Of a stretch of DNA of 10,282 nucleotides, positions 1-7,150 are shown piece after piece (the stretch's first letter is position 1; the number at the start of each line of letters is the position of its first letter). Position numbers and translations under genes: made by a program. Source of the DNA: Mycobacteriaceae bacterium (GTDB lineage Bacteria; Actinomycetota; Actinomycetes; Mycobacteriales; Mycobacteriaceae); contig JAFAWC010000538.1 of assembly GCA_019242135.1 (NCBI GenBank), positions 1 to 10,282 on the forward strand, written 5' to 3'. The notes under the pieces were generated by a model that ran no database searches, was not told the origin of the DNA, and saw only the letters and a list, made by a program, of their open reading frames with translations.

Positions 1-302
1 AATCTGATGTGGCTCGTATCGATCATCTGCGGCCGCCGCGCCGCCGGCCGGTAGCGACGGCAGTAGCTGCCGGCTTCACAACACGGATCGCCGGACCGGG
101 TGTCGGCGTACCAGTCGCAGGTCCATTCCCAGACGTTGCCTGCCATGTCGAAGAGGCCGTAGCCGTTGGGCGGGAAGCTGCCGACGGGACAGGTCCGCCC
201 GTATCCGCGCTCCGGGCGCCACGGGAAATCGCCTTGCCAATAGCTGCCCCTGGTGCCGCAGCCGCGGTCGGCGCACTCTGGTGGATGGAAGGTGAGTGCC
301 AT
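1..302 (-). pseudogene. Formylglycine-generating enzyme (sulfatase-modifying factor) remnant, runs off the left edge
   Basis: This minus-strand frame stays open from an ATG at 300-302 to the window edge (100 codons). Residues 20-60 match the C-terminal half of the FGE/SUMF1 family: SYWQGDFPW, then [23 protein letters not shown], the latter a family hallmark. FGE oxidises a sulfatase active-site cysteine to formylglycine. The end is also recognisable ([18 protein letters not shown]), but about 30 family residues between a DPCC motif (72-75) and SYC (79-81) are missing. These include the GGSxxC segment that supplies one of the two catalytic cysteines. The final SHIGFRC motif is also shortened, to SHIRF. 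Some 180 N-terminal residues of a full FGE are absent, and the DUF1876 gene occupies that place. All losses keep the frame. I infer a decayed, 5'-truncated gene; a divergent FGE-fold protein is the alternative. Homology is clear only below about base 245. Confidence 0.6.
287..292 (+). promoter_or_regulatory. Ribosome binding site of the DUF1876 gene
   Basis: GGAAGG lies 8 bases upstream of the ATG at 301. It selects that start over an in-frame ATG at 253, which has no comparable site and would add 16 residues unlike the family. Confidence 0.65.
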
Positions 303-579
303 GTACGACAGCAATCTGGACAACATCTGGCCCGTCGAGGTCAGGTTCGTGGAGGACGAGACCCATACCCACGCGACGGCGCGCGCAGCGCTGCGCGGCG
401 GTGAGACGATATCGGCCACCGGAGACGCCTACCGCAACCCCAAGGACCCCCGCCAGCCGATGATCGGCGAAGAGATCGCCGCCGCACGGGCGCTGATCTC
501 GCTTGGCACCGAGCTGCTGCACGCAGCATCGAAGCGCATCGAGCAGGTGACGCAGCAGCCGGTGCACCTTCATGGCTGA
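301..579 (+). CDS. DUF1876 small protein (Rv1738/Rv2632c-like)
   Basis: The product is 92 aa with no signal peptide or membrane segment. The DUF1876 pattern is visible: an N-terminal strand with W10-P-V-E-V, an acidic turn and T/A-rich strand (TATARAAL type, residues 21-31), a central G41-x-A-x-R-N-P segment, then [19 protein letters not shown] (55-73), a helix, and a final I-E-Q-V-T. Length agrees with M. tuberculosis Rv1738 (about 94 aa), a hypoxia-induced protein whose fold resembles ribosome hibernation factors; a stress or dormancy role here is inference from that relative. The start is set by GGAAGG at 287-292. The gene is alone on its strand, converges on lldD2 with a 19-base gap, and begins on top of the antisense FGE remnant. 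No DosR-type operator is visible upstream, so hypoxic control is not supported by this sequence. Confidence 0.8.
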   Translation: MYDSNLDNIWPVEVRFVEDETHTHATARAALRGGETISATGDAYRNPKDPRQPMIGEEIAAARALISLGTELLHAASKRIEQVTQQPVHLHG

Positions 580-598
580 TCGGCGGGGGTGACCGCGC

Positions 599-1828
599 CT
601 AGGGCCGAGGCCGGCTTGGGACGAGCTGGGTGACGTGCCGCGGGGACAATTCCTCCAGACACGTGACGCCCAGCAGCTTCAACGTCCGGGTGAGCTGCCC
701 GGAGAGTATTTCGATCGCGCGGTCGACACCGGCCCGAGCGCCGGCCATCAGGCCGTACAGATATGCACGTCCGACGAGTGTGAACCGCGCGCCCAGTGCC
801 ACCGCGGCGACGACGTCTGCGCCGGACATGATGCCGGTGTCCAGGATGATCTCGACGTCGGAACCGAATTCGGTCGCGACACGGGGAAGCAGGTGAAACG
901 GCACCGGTGCGCGGTCCAGCTGGCGGCCGCCGTGGTTGGACAACACGATCCCGTCGGCACCCAGCTCCACCACACGTCGGGCGTCCTCGACGGTCTGGAT
1001 GCCTTTGACCACGAAGCTTCCCGGCCACTGCGCCTTGATCCACGCGAGATCGTCGAACGTGATCGTCGGGTCGAACATGGCGTCCAGCAGTTCTGCGACG
1101 GTTCCGGGCCAACGGTCCAGCGTTGCGAACGTCAGGGGCTCGGTGGTGAGCAGGTCGATCCACCACCGCGGCCGCCACAACGCGTCGACAACGGTCCGAG
1201 CGGTCAGGGCCGGCGGAATCGTCATGCCGTTGCGGCTGTCTCGCAGTCGCGCGCCGGCCACCGGCACATCCACCGTGACCAACAGCGTGTCGAAGCCGGC
1301 GCGCGCCGCCCGCTCGACCAGCGCCATCGAAGCCTCCCGGTCGCGCCACATGTAGAGCTGAAACCAATTGCGCCCGTGTGGGTTTGCTGATTTGACAGCT
1401 TCGATCGACGTCGTGCCCAGCGTCGACAGCGCAAACGGAATGCCGGCGCGGGCGGCGGCACACGCGCCTGCGATCTCCCCTTCGGTCTGCATCATTCGGG
1501 TGAACCCGGTGGGTGCGATGCCGAACGGCAAGGCGACAGGCGCGCCGAGCACGTCCCACCCGGTGCGTAGCGCTGAGACGTCGCGCAGGATTTCGGGATG
1601 GAACTCGATATCGCGGAACGCCTGCCGGGCGCGTGCCAACGAGATCTCGGCTTCGGCCGCGCCGTCGGTGTAGTCGAACGCGGCCCGGGGAGTGCGCCGT
1701 CGCGCGATCGCGCGCAAGTCTTCGATCGTCAGCGCGTTGTCGAGCCGCCGACGGGTGGCGCGCAGAGTCGGTTTTTTGAACCGAATGAGCGGCGCGAGGT
1801 CGCTGTACGTGGGAAGTTGGCGCCGCAT
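599..1828 (-). CDS. lldD2: FMN-dependent L-lactate dehydrogenase, LldD2-like
   Basis: This 409-aa member of the FMN alpha-hydroxy-acid dehydrogenase family (TIM barrel) oxidises L-lactate to pyruvate and passes electrons to the respiratory chain. Visible family features: FDYTDGAAE (51-59, substrate Tyr53), PFGIAPTGF at the flavin site (101-109), NWFQLYM (154-160, Tyr159), [10 protein letters not shown] (185-194, Asp187), VVKGI (273-277, Lys275) and the signature SNHGGRQLD (297-305) with catalytic His299 and Arg302. DTGIMSG (330-336) and GRAYLYG (353-359) hold the FMN phosphate. From memory it aligns end to end with M. tuberculosis LldD2 (Rv1872c, about 414 aa). The ATG at 1828 is chosen because the LldD2 N-terminus (DLAPL near residue 10) starts there; the open frame reaches 1954 but that stretch lies over the channel gene. 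It follows the channel gene by 10 bases with only a weak Shine-Dalgarno, which suggests translational coupling. All catalytic residues are present, so it is probably active. Confidence 0.92.
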   Translation of the reverse strand: MRRQLPTYSDLAPLIRFKKPTLRATRRRLDNALTIEDLRAIARRRTPRAAFDYTDGAAEAEISLARARQAFRDIEFHPEILRDVSALRTGWDVLGAPVALPFGIAPTGFTRMMQTEGEIAGACAAARAGIPFALSTLGTTSIEAVKSANPHGRNWFQLYMWRDREASMALVERAARAGFDTLLVTVDVPVAGARLRDSRNGMTIPPALTARTVVDALWRPRWWIDLLTTEPLTFATLDRWPGTVAELLDAMFDPTITFDDLAWIKAQWPGSFVVKGIQTVEDARRVVELGADGIVLSNHGGRQLDRAPVPFHLLPRVATEFGSDVEIILDTGIMSGADVVAAVALGARFTLVGRAYLYGLMAGARAGVDRAIEILSGQLTRTLKLLGVTCLEELSPRHVTQLVPSRPRP

Positions 1829-1838
1829 TTTGTCGGGA

Positions 1839-3242
1839 CTACTCGCCGATGGCGGCCAGCGCCCGCTTGACGTGGGTGCGTCTCTCGTCGATGAGCCGGC
1901 CGAACTCTTGAAGCAGCGAGGGTTTGCGCTGCAGCAGTTGTTCCATGTAGTCACGTTCGACTTCTACGGCCGTGACCTCTCCGAGTGCCTGTGCGTTGGC
2001 CACGACGGGTTGCCTCGTCAGGGCCGTCTGACCGAGGAAGGATCCGACGTTCAGCGTTGTGACGGGCACGAACGAACCGTCCCCGGCCGGCGCGGCCACC
2101 CGGACACGACCCGACATGATGAAGGTCATCCGCGCCGGCACATCGCCGATGTGCTCGATGATCTCGTCGGCGCCATATCTGACCAGCGTTGCGTGCGGGG
2201 CCAGCTGCTGCTGATCGGTGGGGCTGAGCCGCAGCATCGGCGCGACCACGGCGCGCACCGCTTGGTCAACGGATTCCGGGGTGCAGAAGTCGTCCTCGGC
2301 CTCGTCGAGGTGAAGCCCCTCACGCCGAGAGGCATACCAGACCCACCGCAAGAACGTGGATTTGGCGACGCCGTCGTCGGCCGGGGAGTGCAGCGGGACC
2401 GTGGTGCGGTATTGCAAACCGCCCAGCGGGACCGACTTCGGCGCGTGGTCAGGCTTGAGGTGCGGAAGTTCACCGGCGATCCGGGAGAGCATGGCGCACA
2501 CGCGATCGGGCGGATCGTCGACCGAGAAGATCGTCGTGATTTTGATCTTGTATGCCCCCGGCGGCCGGCTGAGATTTGTGAAGGACGCGACTGCCAGTAC
2601 CGAGTTCGGCGTGATCTGCAATCCACTGCCGGTGTCGATGTGCACTGCACGCCAGTTGACTTCGATGACCCGGCCACGCGCAGCCGACGTCTCGATCCAG
2701 TCGCCGAGCCGGAAGGGCTGCTCGAACAGCATGAGCAGCCCGGAGATGATTTGCCCGACCGAATTCTGCAGCGCCAAGCCCACCACGATCGATGTCACGC
2801 CGAGCGCGGTGACCAGGCCCCGGATATTCGCGCCCCAGATATAGGAGAAGATCAGCGCGAGCCCGATCACGATCAGAACGAATCGCCCGACATCGACGAA
2901 AATGGCGGGGATGCGCTTGCGCCATGTTCCCTCCGGCGCCGCCTGAAACAGCGTCGCGTTGACCCCCGACAGCAGCAATACCATCACCACGAAGCCGAAC
3001 AGCGTGGCGACCACCTTGACCGGCGTCTCGTGTGCCGGGATCTCCGTCGCTTTCACCAGGAGCAGAAGCAGGGCGCCAACCGGCAGCAGGTAGTTGCGAA
3101 GCAAGCTGACGGGCCTGGCGATGACACTGCCCTTGCGCGTCAGCGCCTGCTGCCACTCCGTGAGAACGATGAGTGTGACCGGCAATCCGAGTGCCACGCC
3201 GACCGCCCAGTAGAACCAGGACGAGTTCAACAGATCGCTCAT
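1839..3242 (-). CDS. MscS-family mechanosensitive channel with C-terminal cyclic-nucleotide-binding domain (Rv2434c-like)
   Basis: The protein is 467 aa. Hydrophobic segments lie at about 9-28, 47-64, 77-95 and 113-136. The MscS pore helix and beta-domain entry follow at 140-183 ([14 protein letters not shown] at 155-168, then RLGDWIE). The MscS cytoplasmic beta and alpha/beta regions cover about 184-320. A CRP-like CNB fold occupies about 335-450, with FIMSGRVRV at 374-382 and [12 protein letters not shown] at 397-408. The usual phosphate-binding Glu of the GE motif is Gln405, and the usual Arg of the R-(S/T)-A motif aligns with Val413, so canonical cAMP binding is doubtful. This architecture matches M. 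tuberculosis Rv2434c (about 480 aa). The start ATG overlaps the stop of the cyclase-like gene (ATGA, 3239-3242), with GGAG 8 bases upstream at 3251-3254. Predicted location is the inner membrane, opening under tension and possibly tuned by a ligand or by the neighbouring receptor (inference). Confidence 0.9.
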   Translation of the reverse strand: MSDLLNSSWFYWAVGVALGLPVTLIVLTEWQQALTRKGSVIARPVSLLRNYLLPVGALLLLLVKATEIPAHETPVKVVATLFGFVVMVLLLSGVNATLFQAAPEGTWRKRIPAIFVDVGRFVLIVIGLALIFSYIWGANIRGLVTALGVTSIVVGLALQNSVGQIISGLLMLFEQPFRLGDWIETSAARGRVIEVNWRAVHIDTGSGLQITPNSVLAVASFTNLSRPPGAYKIKITTIFSVDDPPDRVCAMLSRIAGELPHLKPDHAPKSVPLGGLQYRTTVPLHSPADDGVAKSTFLRWVWYASRREGLHLDEAEDDFCTPESVDQAVRAVVAPMLRLSPTDQQQLAPHATLVRYGADEIIEHIGDVPARMTFIMSGRVRVAAPAGDGSFVPVTTLNVGSFLGQTALTRQPVVANAQALGEVTAVEVERDYMEQLLQRKPSLLQEFGRLIDERRTHVKRALAAIGE

Positions 3243-5518
3243 TCGGCACGCTCCGTGACCCGCCAGATCGGCTGCCCAACCCCGTCCATCGTGATCGTGC
3301 CCGCCGGCGTGAAGACCTTTGCGTCCCCGACGGTCTCATACACCTGCTGGGTGACATAGATTCCCGGCTGCCGCGAACCGCTTTGGACTTGGTTGGCGAG
3401 ATTCACCGCGGCGCCCCACATGTCGTAGACGATCGAGGACCGCCCCACCAGTCCACTGCTCACCCGCCCGGTGTCGATGCCGGCCCGCAGGCTCAGACGG
3501 TGGCCGGTTTCGGTATTGAACCGCTCGATGATGCGCTGGGTCTCCAGCGCGAAGTCCACCGTGCGGCGCACGTTGTCCAACCTCGGCACATTCAGGCCGC
3601 AGCTGGCCAGGTAGCCGTTGTGCACAGTGCGGACCGGCTCGACGCCGAGATTCTCCGCGGCGGCGTCCATTTGGCGTGCCAGCTCGTTGATGATCGCCAG
3701 CGACTCCTGTGAGCTGAGCTCGGCCTGCAACCGATCCAGGCCCACGATGTCAGCGAAGATCACCGTGACGTCCTGGTGATCCTGAGCGATGATCTCCTCG
3801 CCCTGCCGGTACCGCTCAACGACGTGCTCCGGCATCAGCAGGGACAGCAGCCGGTCGTTCTCCCGGCGCTGCTCGCCCAGCAGGTCCTCCTTGATGGCGA
3901 GGTTGCGACTCATCTCATTGAACGCCTGCGTCAGATCGCCGATCTCGTCCCGGGTGTCGACCGGTATCACAACGTCGTAGTCACCCGCGCTGATCCGCTG
4001 CGCACCGGACTCCAGCCTGCGGATCGGCCGCACGAACACCTGGGCGGCGAACACTGCCGCCAGGCAGACGGCGAAAACGATCCCGACAGTCGACAACACC
4101 GTCGTGCGGGTGAATTCCGACTCCCGTGCGAACGCCTCCGAGGTGTCGAGCTTGGCGACGATCGACCAGTGCAGCTGGCCGTTGGCGATCAGCACAGGAG
4201 CGTATGCCTGCAACGTTTCGTGACCCAGGTAGTCGGTGGTGATCATGGTCCCGGACTGGCCGCGCTGGGCCAGCGCGGTGGCATCGCTCGTGATGGGCTG
4301 CACCAGCGTGGTTCCGCCCAGCCGGATCGCGTCAGCGGCGACGTCCGGGGGTGTGCCGGCCGCCACGACGTCTTGCTTGTACTGGTCGGGGTTCTGCAGA
4401 AACATCCGCGAGTCCGAACGCATCAGATTGTCCGGACCGGCCAGGACTGTCTCACCGGTGGTTTCCATTCCGGACGCCGCCCACTGCTTCTCGAAGGTCA
4501 TCAGCTTGTTGATCTTGGTGATCGGGAACTGCAACGCCATCACGCCGTCCATGTGACCGTTGCCGCCCACCGGCGACACCATCCATGCGGTGGGCTGGTC
4601 CTCAGCGGGTTGGTAGGTCTCGAAGTCGGTGATGCCGACGTAGTCGTCGGAGTTGCTGGCCAACGATTTCTCGTAGATGTCGCGCAGTTTGGAGCCGCTG
4701 TACGGCCCAGTCAGGACGTTGGTGCCGAGGTCGACGTCCTTGTAGGCGGTGTAAACGACGTTGCCCCGGGTGTCCAACAGGAGCAAGTCCTCGAATCCGA
4801 ACCGGGTGACGATCTGGCGGAAGAAATCCTGGTAACGAGCGTTGGCCGCGGACCATGCGCTGCCGTCGTGAGCGTCGTCGATCATCACCGCGACGTCGTC
4901 GTTTCCTCGCCGGACGGTGTAGTTGGCCTGCAGATACTTCTGGGCGTTGGACGTGGGCAACACCGCGGCGAGATCGGGTACGACGTTGCCGTACTGCGCG
5001 ATCTGCTTGAGGAAGGTGTTGTTGTAGTAGTCCACGATCGACTGCTGCTGCGCGGGATCGATCTGGTCGTTGGCAAGCTGGTCGAAGCCGGCGATGAACG
5101 CGTCCAGCGCCGGGGCGACGACGGCCCCGTGGGAATAGATGACGAGCGAATTCTGCAGGTCGGTGAATTCGCGGTTGAGGGCGCGCGACTGTGATTCCCG
5201 TACCTCGGTGAGCCGGTTGAACACCTGCATGCGCATCGTGTTGCGACCGGCGTGGAAGGCGATGAAGCCCACCACCGCGGCCGCCACGATCGCGCACAAC
5301 ACCATCATCACGACGAGTTTGGACTGGATCGAGATCCGGGTCAGCAGCCTGCGCCGCAGCCGAGTGAACCTGGCCGGTTCGGCTGCCGGCTCCCCGGTGG
5401 CGGGCTCCTCGGGCGCCTGGTCGGCGGTCGGCTCGTCGGTGGGGGACTGCTGGATGGTGGCCTGCTCCTCGGCCGGCGAATCCGCCACCGCAGCTTCGTC
5501 GTCAGACGATCGCAGCAT
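3239..5518 (-). CDS. Membrane receptor with Cache-like sensor, HAMP and degenerate class III cyclase domain (Rv2435c-like)
   Basis: The protein is 759 aa. Order: an acidic Pro/Glu/Ala-rich cytoplasmic tail (about 5-50); a basic stretch (RLRRRLLTR); TM1 (68-89); a large extracytoplasmic region (about 90-470) resembling a double-Cache sensor (DLLLLDTRGNVVYTAYKDVD at 244-263); TM2 (about 472-496); HAMP (497-545, with DEIGDL at 524-529); a short linker helix (LLSLLMPEHVVERY); and a class III nucleotide cyclase fold (583-755). The first metal Asp is present (FADIVG, Asp590) and Asn706 is kept. Other key positions differ from active cyclases: the substrate Lys is Arg630, the second metal Asp is Asn634 (VHNGYLA), the adenine-selecting Asp is Ala703 (WGAAVN) and the transition-state Arg is Gln710. 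I infer weak or no cyclase activity. The best relative from memory is Rv2435c (about 730 aa). The ATG at 5518 is preferred because GGAGAGAAGG lies just upstream; the frame runs on to 5947 only across ilvX. Confidence 0.88.
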   Translation of the reverse strand: MLRSSDDEAAVADSPAEEQATIQQSPTDEPTADQAPEEPATGEPAAEPARFTRLRRRLLTRISIQSKLVVMMVLCAIVAAAVVGFIAFHAGRNTMRMQVFNRLTEVRESQSRALNREFTDLQNSLVIYSHGAVVAPALDAFIAGFDQLANDQIDPAQQQSIVDYYNNTFLKQIAQYGNVVPDLAAVLPTSNAQKYLQANYTVRRGNDDVAVMIDDAHDGSAWSAANARYQDFFRQIVTRFGFEDLLLLDTRGNVVYTAYKDVDLGTNVLTGPYSGSKLRDIYEKSLASNSDDYVGITDFETYQPAEDQPTAWMVSPVGGNGHMDGVMALQFPITKINKLMTFEKQWAASGMETTGETVLAGPDNLMRSDSRMFLQNPDQYKQDVVAAGTPPDVAADAIRLGGTTLVQPITSDATALAQRGQSGTMITTDYLGHETLQAYAPVLIANGQLHWSIVAKLDTSEAFARESEFTRTTVLSTVGIVFAVCLAAVFAAQVFVRPIRRLESGAQRISAGDYDVVIPVDTRDEIGDLTQAFNEMSRNLAIKEDLLGEQRRENDRLLSLLMPEHVVERYRQGEEIIAQDHQDVTVIFADIVGLDRLQAELSSQESLAIINELARQMDAAAENLGVEPVRTVHNGYLASCGLNVPRLDNVRRTVDFALETQRIIERFNTETGHRLSLRAGIDTGRVSSGLVGRSSIVYDMWGAAVNLANQVQSGSRQPGIYVTQQVYETVGDAKVFTPAGTITMDGVGQPIWRVTERAE

Positions 5519-5523
5519 CGGTT

Positions 5524-5533
5524 CCTTCTCTCC
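5524..5533 (-). promoter_or_regulatory. Ribosome binding site deciding the start of the cyclase-like receptor
   Basis: Read on the minus strand this is a purine-rich GGAGAGAAGG, ending 5 bases before the ATG at 5518. It is the only strong site near the 5' end of this long open frame and supports a 759-aa product rather than a 902-aa one. Confidence 0.6.
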
Positions 5534-5574
5534 GAGGGTCACGCTGCAGACTAACTTGAAACCAGTCGTGGAAA

Positions 5575-5580
5575 GGGAGA
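5575..5580 (+). promoter_or_regulatory. Ribosome binding site for the GTG start of ilvX
   Basis: GGGAGA lies 7 bases before the GTG at 5588. The only nearby ATG (5592) is out of frame, so this site fixes GTG as the start. Confidence 0.65.
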
Positions 5581-5587
5581 ACAAGCC

Positions 5588-7147
5588 GTGAATGGCGCCC
5601 GCGCACTCATCACCACTCTCGTCGACGGCGGCATCGACGTGTGCTTCGCGAACCCCGGCACCTCGGAGATGCATTTCGTCGCCGCGCTGGACGACGTGCC
5701 CTCGATGCGCGGGGTGCTGACACTGTTCGAGGGCGTCGCGACCGGCGCTGCCGACGGGTATGCCCGCATCGCCGGGCGGCCCGCTGCGGTGCTGCTGCAT
5801 CTGGGCCCCGGTTTGGGCAACGGGCTGGCCAACCTGCACAACGCACGACGAGCCAGGGTGCCCGTGGTCGTGGTCGTCGGCGACCACGCGACCTACCACA
5901 AACGCTACGACGCGCCGTTGGAGTCGGACATCGACGCGCTGGCGCACACCGTCTCCGGGTGGGTCCGGCGCAGCGCAGCGGCCGGCGACGTCGGCGCCGA
6001 CACGGCGGAAGCGATCACAGCCGCCACCGCGTCGCCGGGACGAGTGGCCACCGTGATCCTGCCTGCCGACGTGTCATGGACCGACGGGGCCGAACCCGGG
6101 CAACCGCAACCGGCGTCGGCGCCGGAAGCGCCGGCGCCCGCCGAAGCGGTGGATCTGGCCGCGACGATCCTGCGCAGCGGCGAGCCGGCGATGCTGCTGC
6201 TCGGCCACGACGCCACCGGACAGGCGGGGCTCATCGCGGCCTCCCGGATCGCCGAGGCGACCGGCGCCCGGCTGCTGTGCGAAACGTTTCCGACACGGCT
6301 GGCACGGGGCGCGGGCCTGCCCGCGGTCGAACGGCTCGGATACTTCGCGGAGGCAGCCGAGGCGCAGCTGGACGGGGTCAAGCACCTGATTCTGGCCGGT
6401 GCCCGCGCGCCGGTGTCGTTCTTCGCCTACCCGGGCAAGCCAAGCGATCTGGTGCCTGCGGGCTGCCAGGTACACCTGCTCGCCGACCGCCAGGGTGCCG
6501 AGACTGCCCTGACCGCGCTCGCCGACACAGTGGCGCCCGAGACCGACGCCCCACTCACCGATCTGTCACGCCCCGCGCTGCCGACCGGAACGCTGAGCGC
6601 CACAGCCATTGCCGACGCGGTGGGAGCGCTGCTACCAGAAGGGGCGATCGTCGTCGACGAATCGAACACCTCGGGCCTGCCGCTGGCGCAGGCCACCGCC
6701 GGGTCGCCGGCGCACGACTGGCTGACACTGACCGGCGGGGCTATCGGATACGGCATACCGGCGGCGGTGGGTGCCGCCGTCGCGGCTCCCGAGCGCCCGG
6801 TGCTGTGCCTGGAATCCGACGGGTCGGCGATGTACACGATCTCGGGTCTGTGGACGCAGGCGCGAGAAGAATTGAACGTCACCACCGTGGTGTACAGCAA
6901 CGGCGCCTACGACATCTTGCGCGTCGAGCTGCAGCGTGTCGGAGCCGATAGCGCAGCCGGCCCGAAAGCAGCGCAACTCCTCGACTTAACTCGTCCGACA
7001 ATCGAATTCGTCAACCTTGCCGAAGGGATGGGGGTACCGGCACGCCGCGTCACCACCGCTGAGGGGTTCGCCGACGCGCTGCGCGCCGCGTTCGCCGAGC
7101 CAGGGCCACATCTGATCGACGCGAAAGTGCCCTCGATCTTCGGCTGA
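5588..7147 (+). CDS. ilvX: Thiamine-diphosphate-dependent enzyme, IlvX-like (acetolactate synthase large-subunit family)
   Basis: The product is 519 aa with a GTG start. An N-terminal pyrimidine-binding domain (1-165) has NPGTSE (22-27), the ThDP-activating Glu48 (LFEGVATGAADGYAR) and a HLGPGLGNGLANLHNA loop (71-86). A central Rossmann-like domain covers about 186-318. A C-terminal pyrophosphate domain has GGAIGYGIPAAVGAA (383-397) and the Mg/ThDP motif ESDGSAMYT, running from Asp411 to Asn438 (VVYSN). The motif reads SDG rather than the usual GDG. Length and order fit M. tuberculosis IlvX (Rv3509c, about 515 aa), annotated as an acetolactate synthase large subunit. His71 before GPG resembles benzoylformate decarboxylases, and I do not recognise a clear FAD site in the middle domain, so a 2-keto-acid decarboxylase or carboligase is equally possible. 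No regulatory subunit gene (ilvN) is beside it, which argues against a main role in branched-chain amino acid synthesis. Confidence 0.85.
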   Translation: MNGARALITTLVDGGIDVCFANPGTSEMHFVAALDDVPSMRGVLTLFEGVATGAADGYARIAGRPAAVLLHLGPGLGNGLANLHNARRARVPVVVVVGDHATYHKRYDAPLESDIDALAHTVSGWVRRSAAAGDVGADTAEAITAATASPGRVATVILPADVSWTDGAEPGQPQPASAPEAPAPAEAVDLAATILRSGEPAMLLLGHDATGQAGLIAASRIAEATGARLLCETFPTRLARGAGLPAVERLGYFAEAAEAQLDGVKHLILAGARAPVSFFAYPGKPSDLVPAGCQVHLLADRQGAETALTALADTVAPETDAPLTDLSRPALPTGTLSATAIADAVGALLPEGAIVVDESNTSGLPLAQATAGSPAHDWLTLTGGAIGYGIPAAVGAAVAAPERPVLCLESDGSAMYTISGLWTQAREELNVTTVVYSNGAYDILRVELQRVGADSAAGPKAAQLLDLTRPTIEFVNLAEGMGVPARRVTTAEGFADALRAAFAEPGPHLIDAKVPSIFG

Positions 7148-7150
7148 TCA
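7145..7150. other. Abutting convergent stop codons (TGATCA)
   Basis: The TGA of ilvX (7145-7147) and the TGA of the minus-strand DUF2993-like gene (7148-7150) touch, forming the palindrome TGATCA. There is no intergenic base for a terminator, so each transcript must run into the 3' end of the other gene. Confidence 0.9.

Larger units (their letters stand above)
5519..5587. promoter_or_regulatory. Divergent promoter region between the receptor operon and ilvX
   Basis: This 69-base gap must hold the promoters of both divergent transcripts. TAACTT at 5552-5557 fits the loose mycobacterial -10 pattern TANNNT for ilvX. TAGTCT, read on the minus strand from 5553 to 5548, fits the same pattern for the receptor operon. 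Each would leave a leader of roughly 20-25 bases, enough for the Shine-Dalgarno sites. No convincing -35 hexamer and no KstR-type operator are seen. The two boxes share bases 5552-5553, so polymerase could probably not occupy both at once (inference). Confidence 0.35.

Noticed and set aside
186..197. GGGAC-AG-GTCC as a DosR-type operator upstream of the DUF1876 gene
   Set aside because: The spacing between half-sites is too short, and the bases encode the conserved FGE segment, which explains them.
76..573. A 165-codon minus-strand frame across the DUF1876 gene
   Set aside because: It is out of frame with the FGE motifs and antisense to DUF1876, and it has no recognisable features.
1829..1954. 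Longer LldD2 start at 1954
   Set aside because: The added residues overlap the channel's C-terminus and do not match the LldD2 N-terminus, which aligns from 1828.
1692..3359. A 555-codon plus-strand open frame opposite the channel gene, and a similar 472-codon frame at 3776-5194
   Set aside because: Both lie antisense to well-recognised proteins, show no family motifs, and are the expected by-product of GC-rich codon use.
5519..5587. KstR or KstR2 operator controlling nearby steroid genes
   Set aside because: No AAC..GTT-type palindrome is seen here or in the 7964-8019 gap; the fadE26/fadE27 promoter lies outside the window.
5519..5947. Upstream extension of the cyclase-like gene to a start at 5947
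   Set aside because: The extra 143 residues lie antisense to ilvX, lack family similarity, and a good Shine-Dalgarno supports the ATG at 5518.
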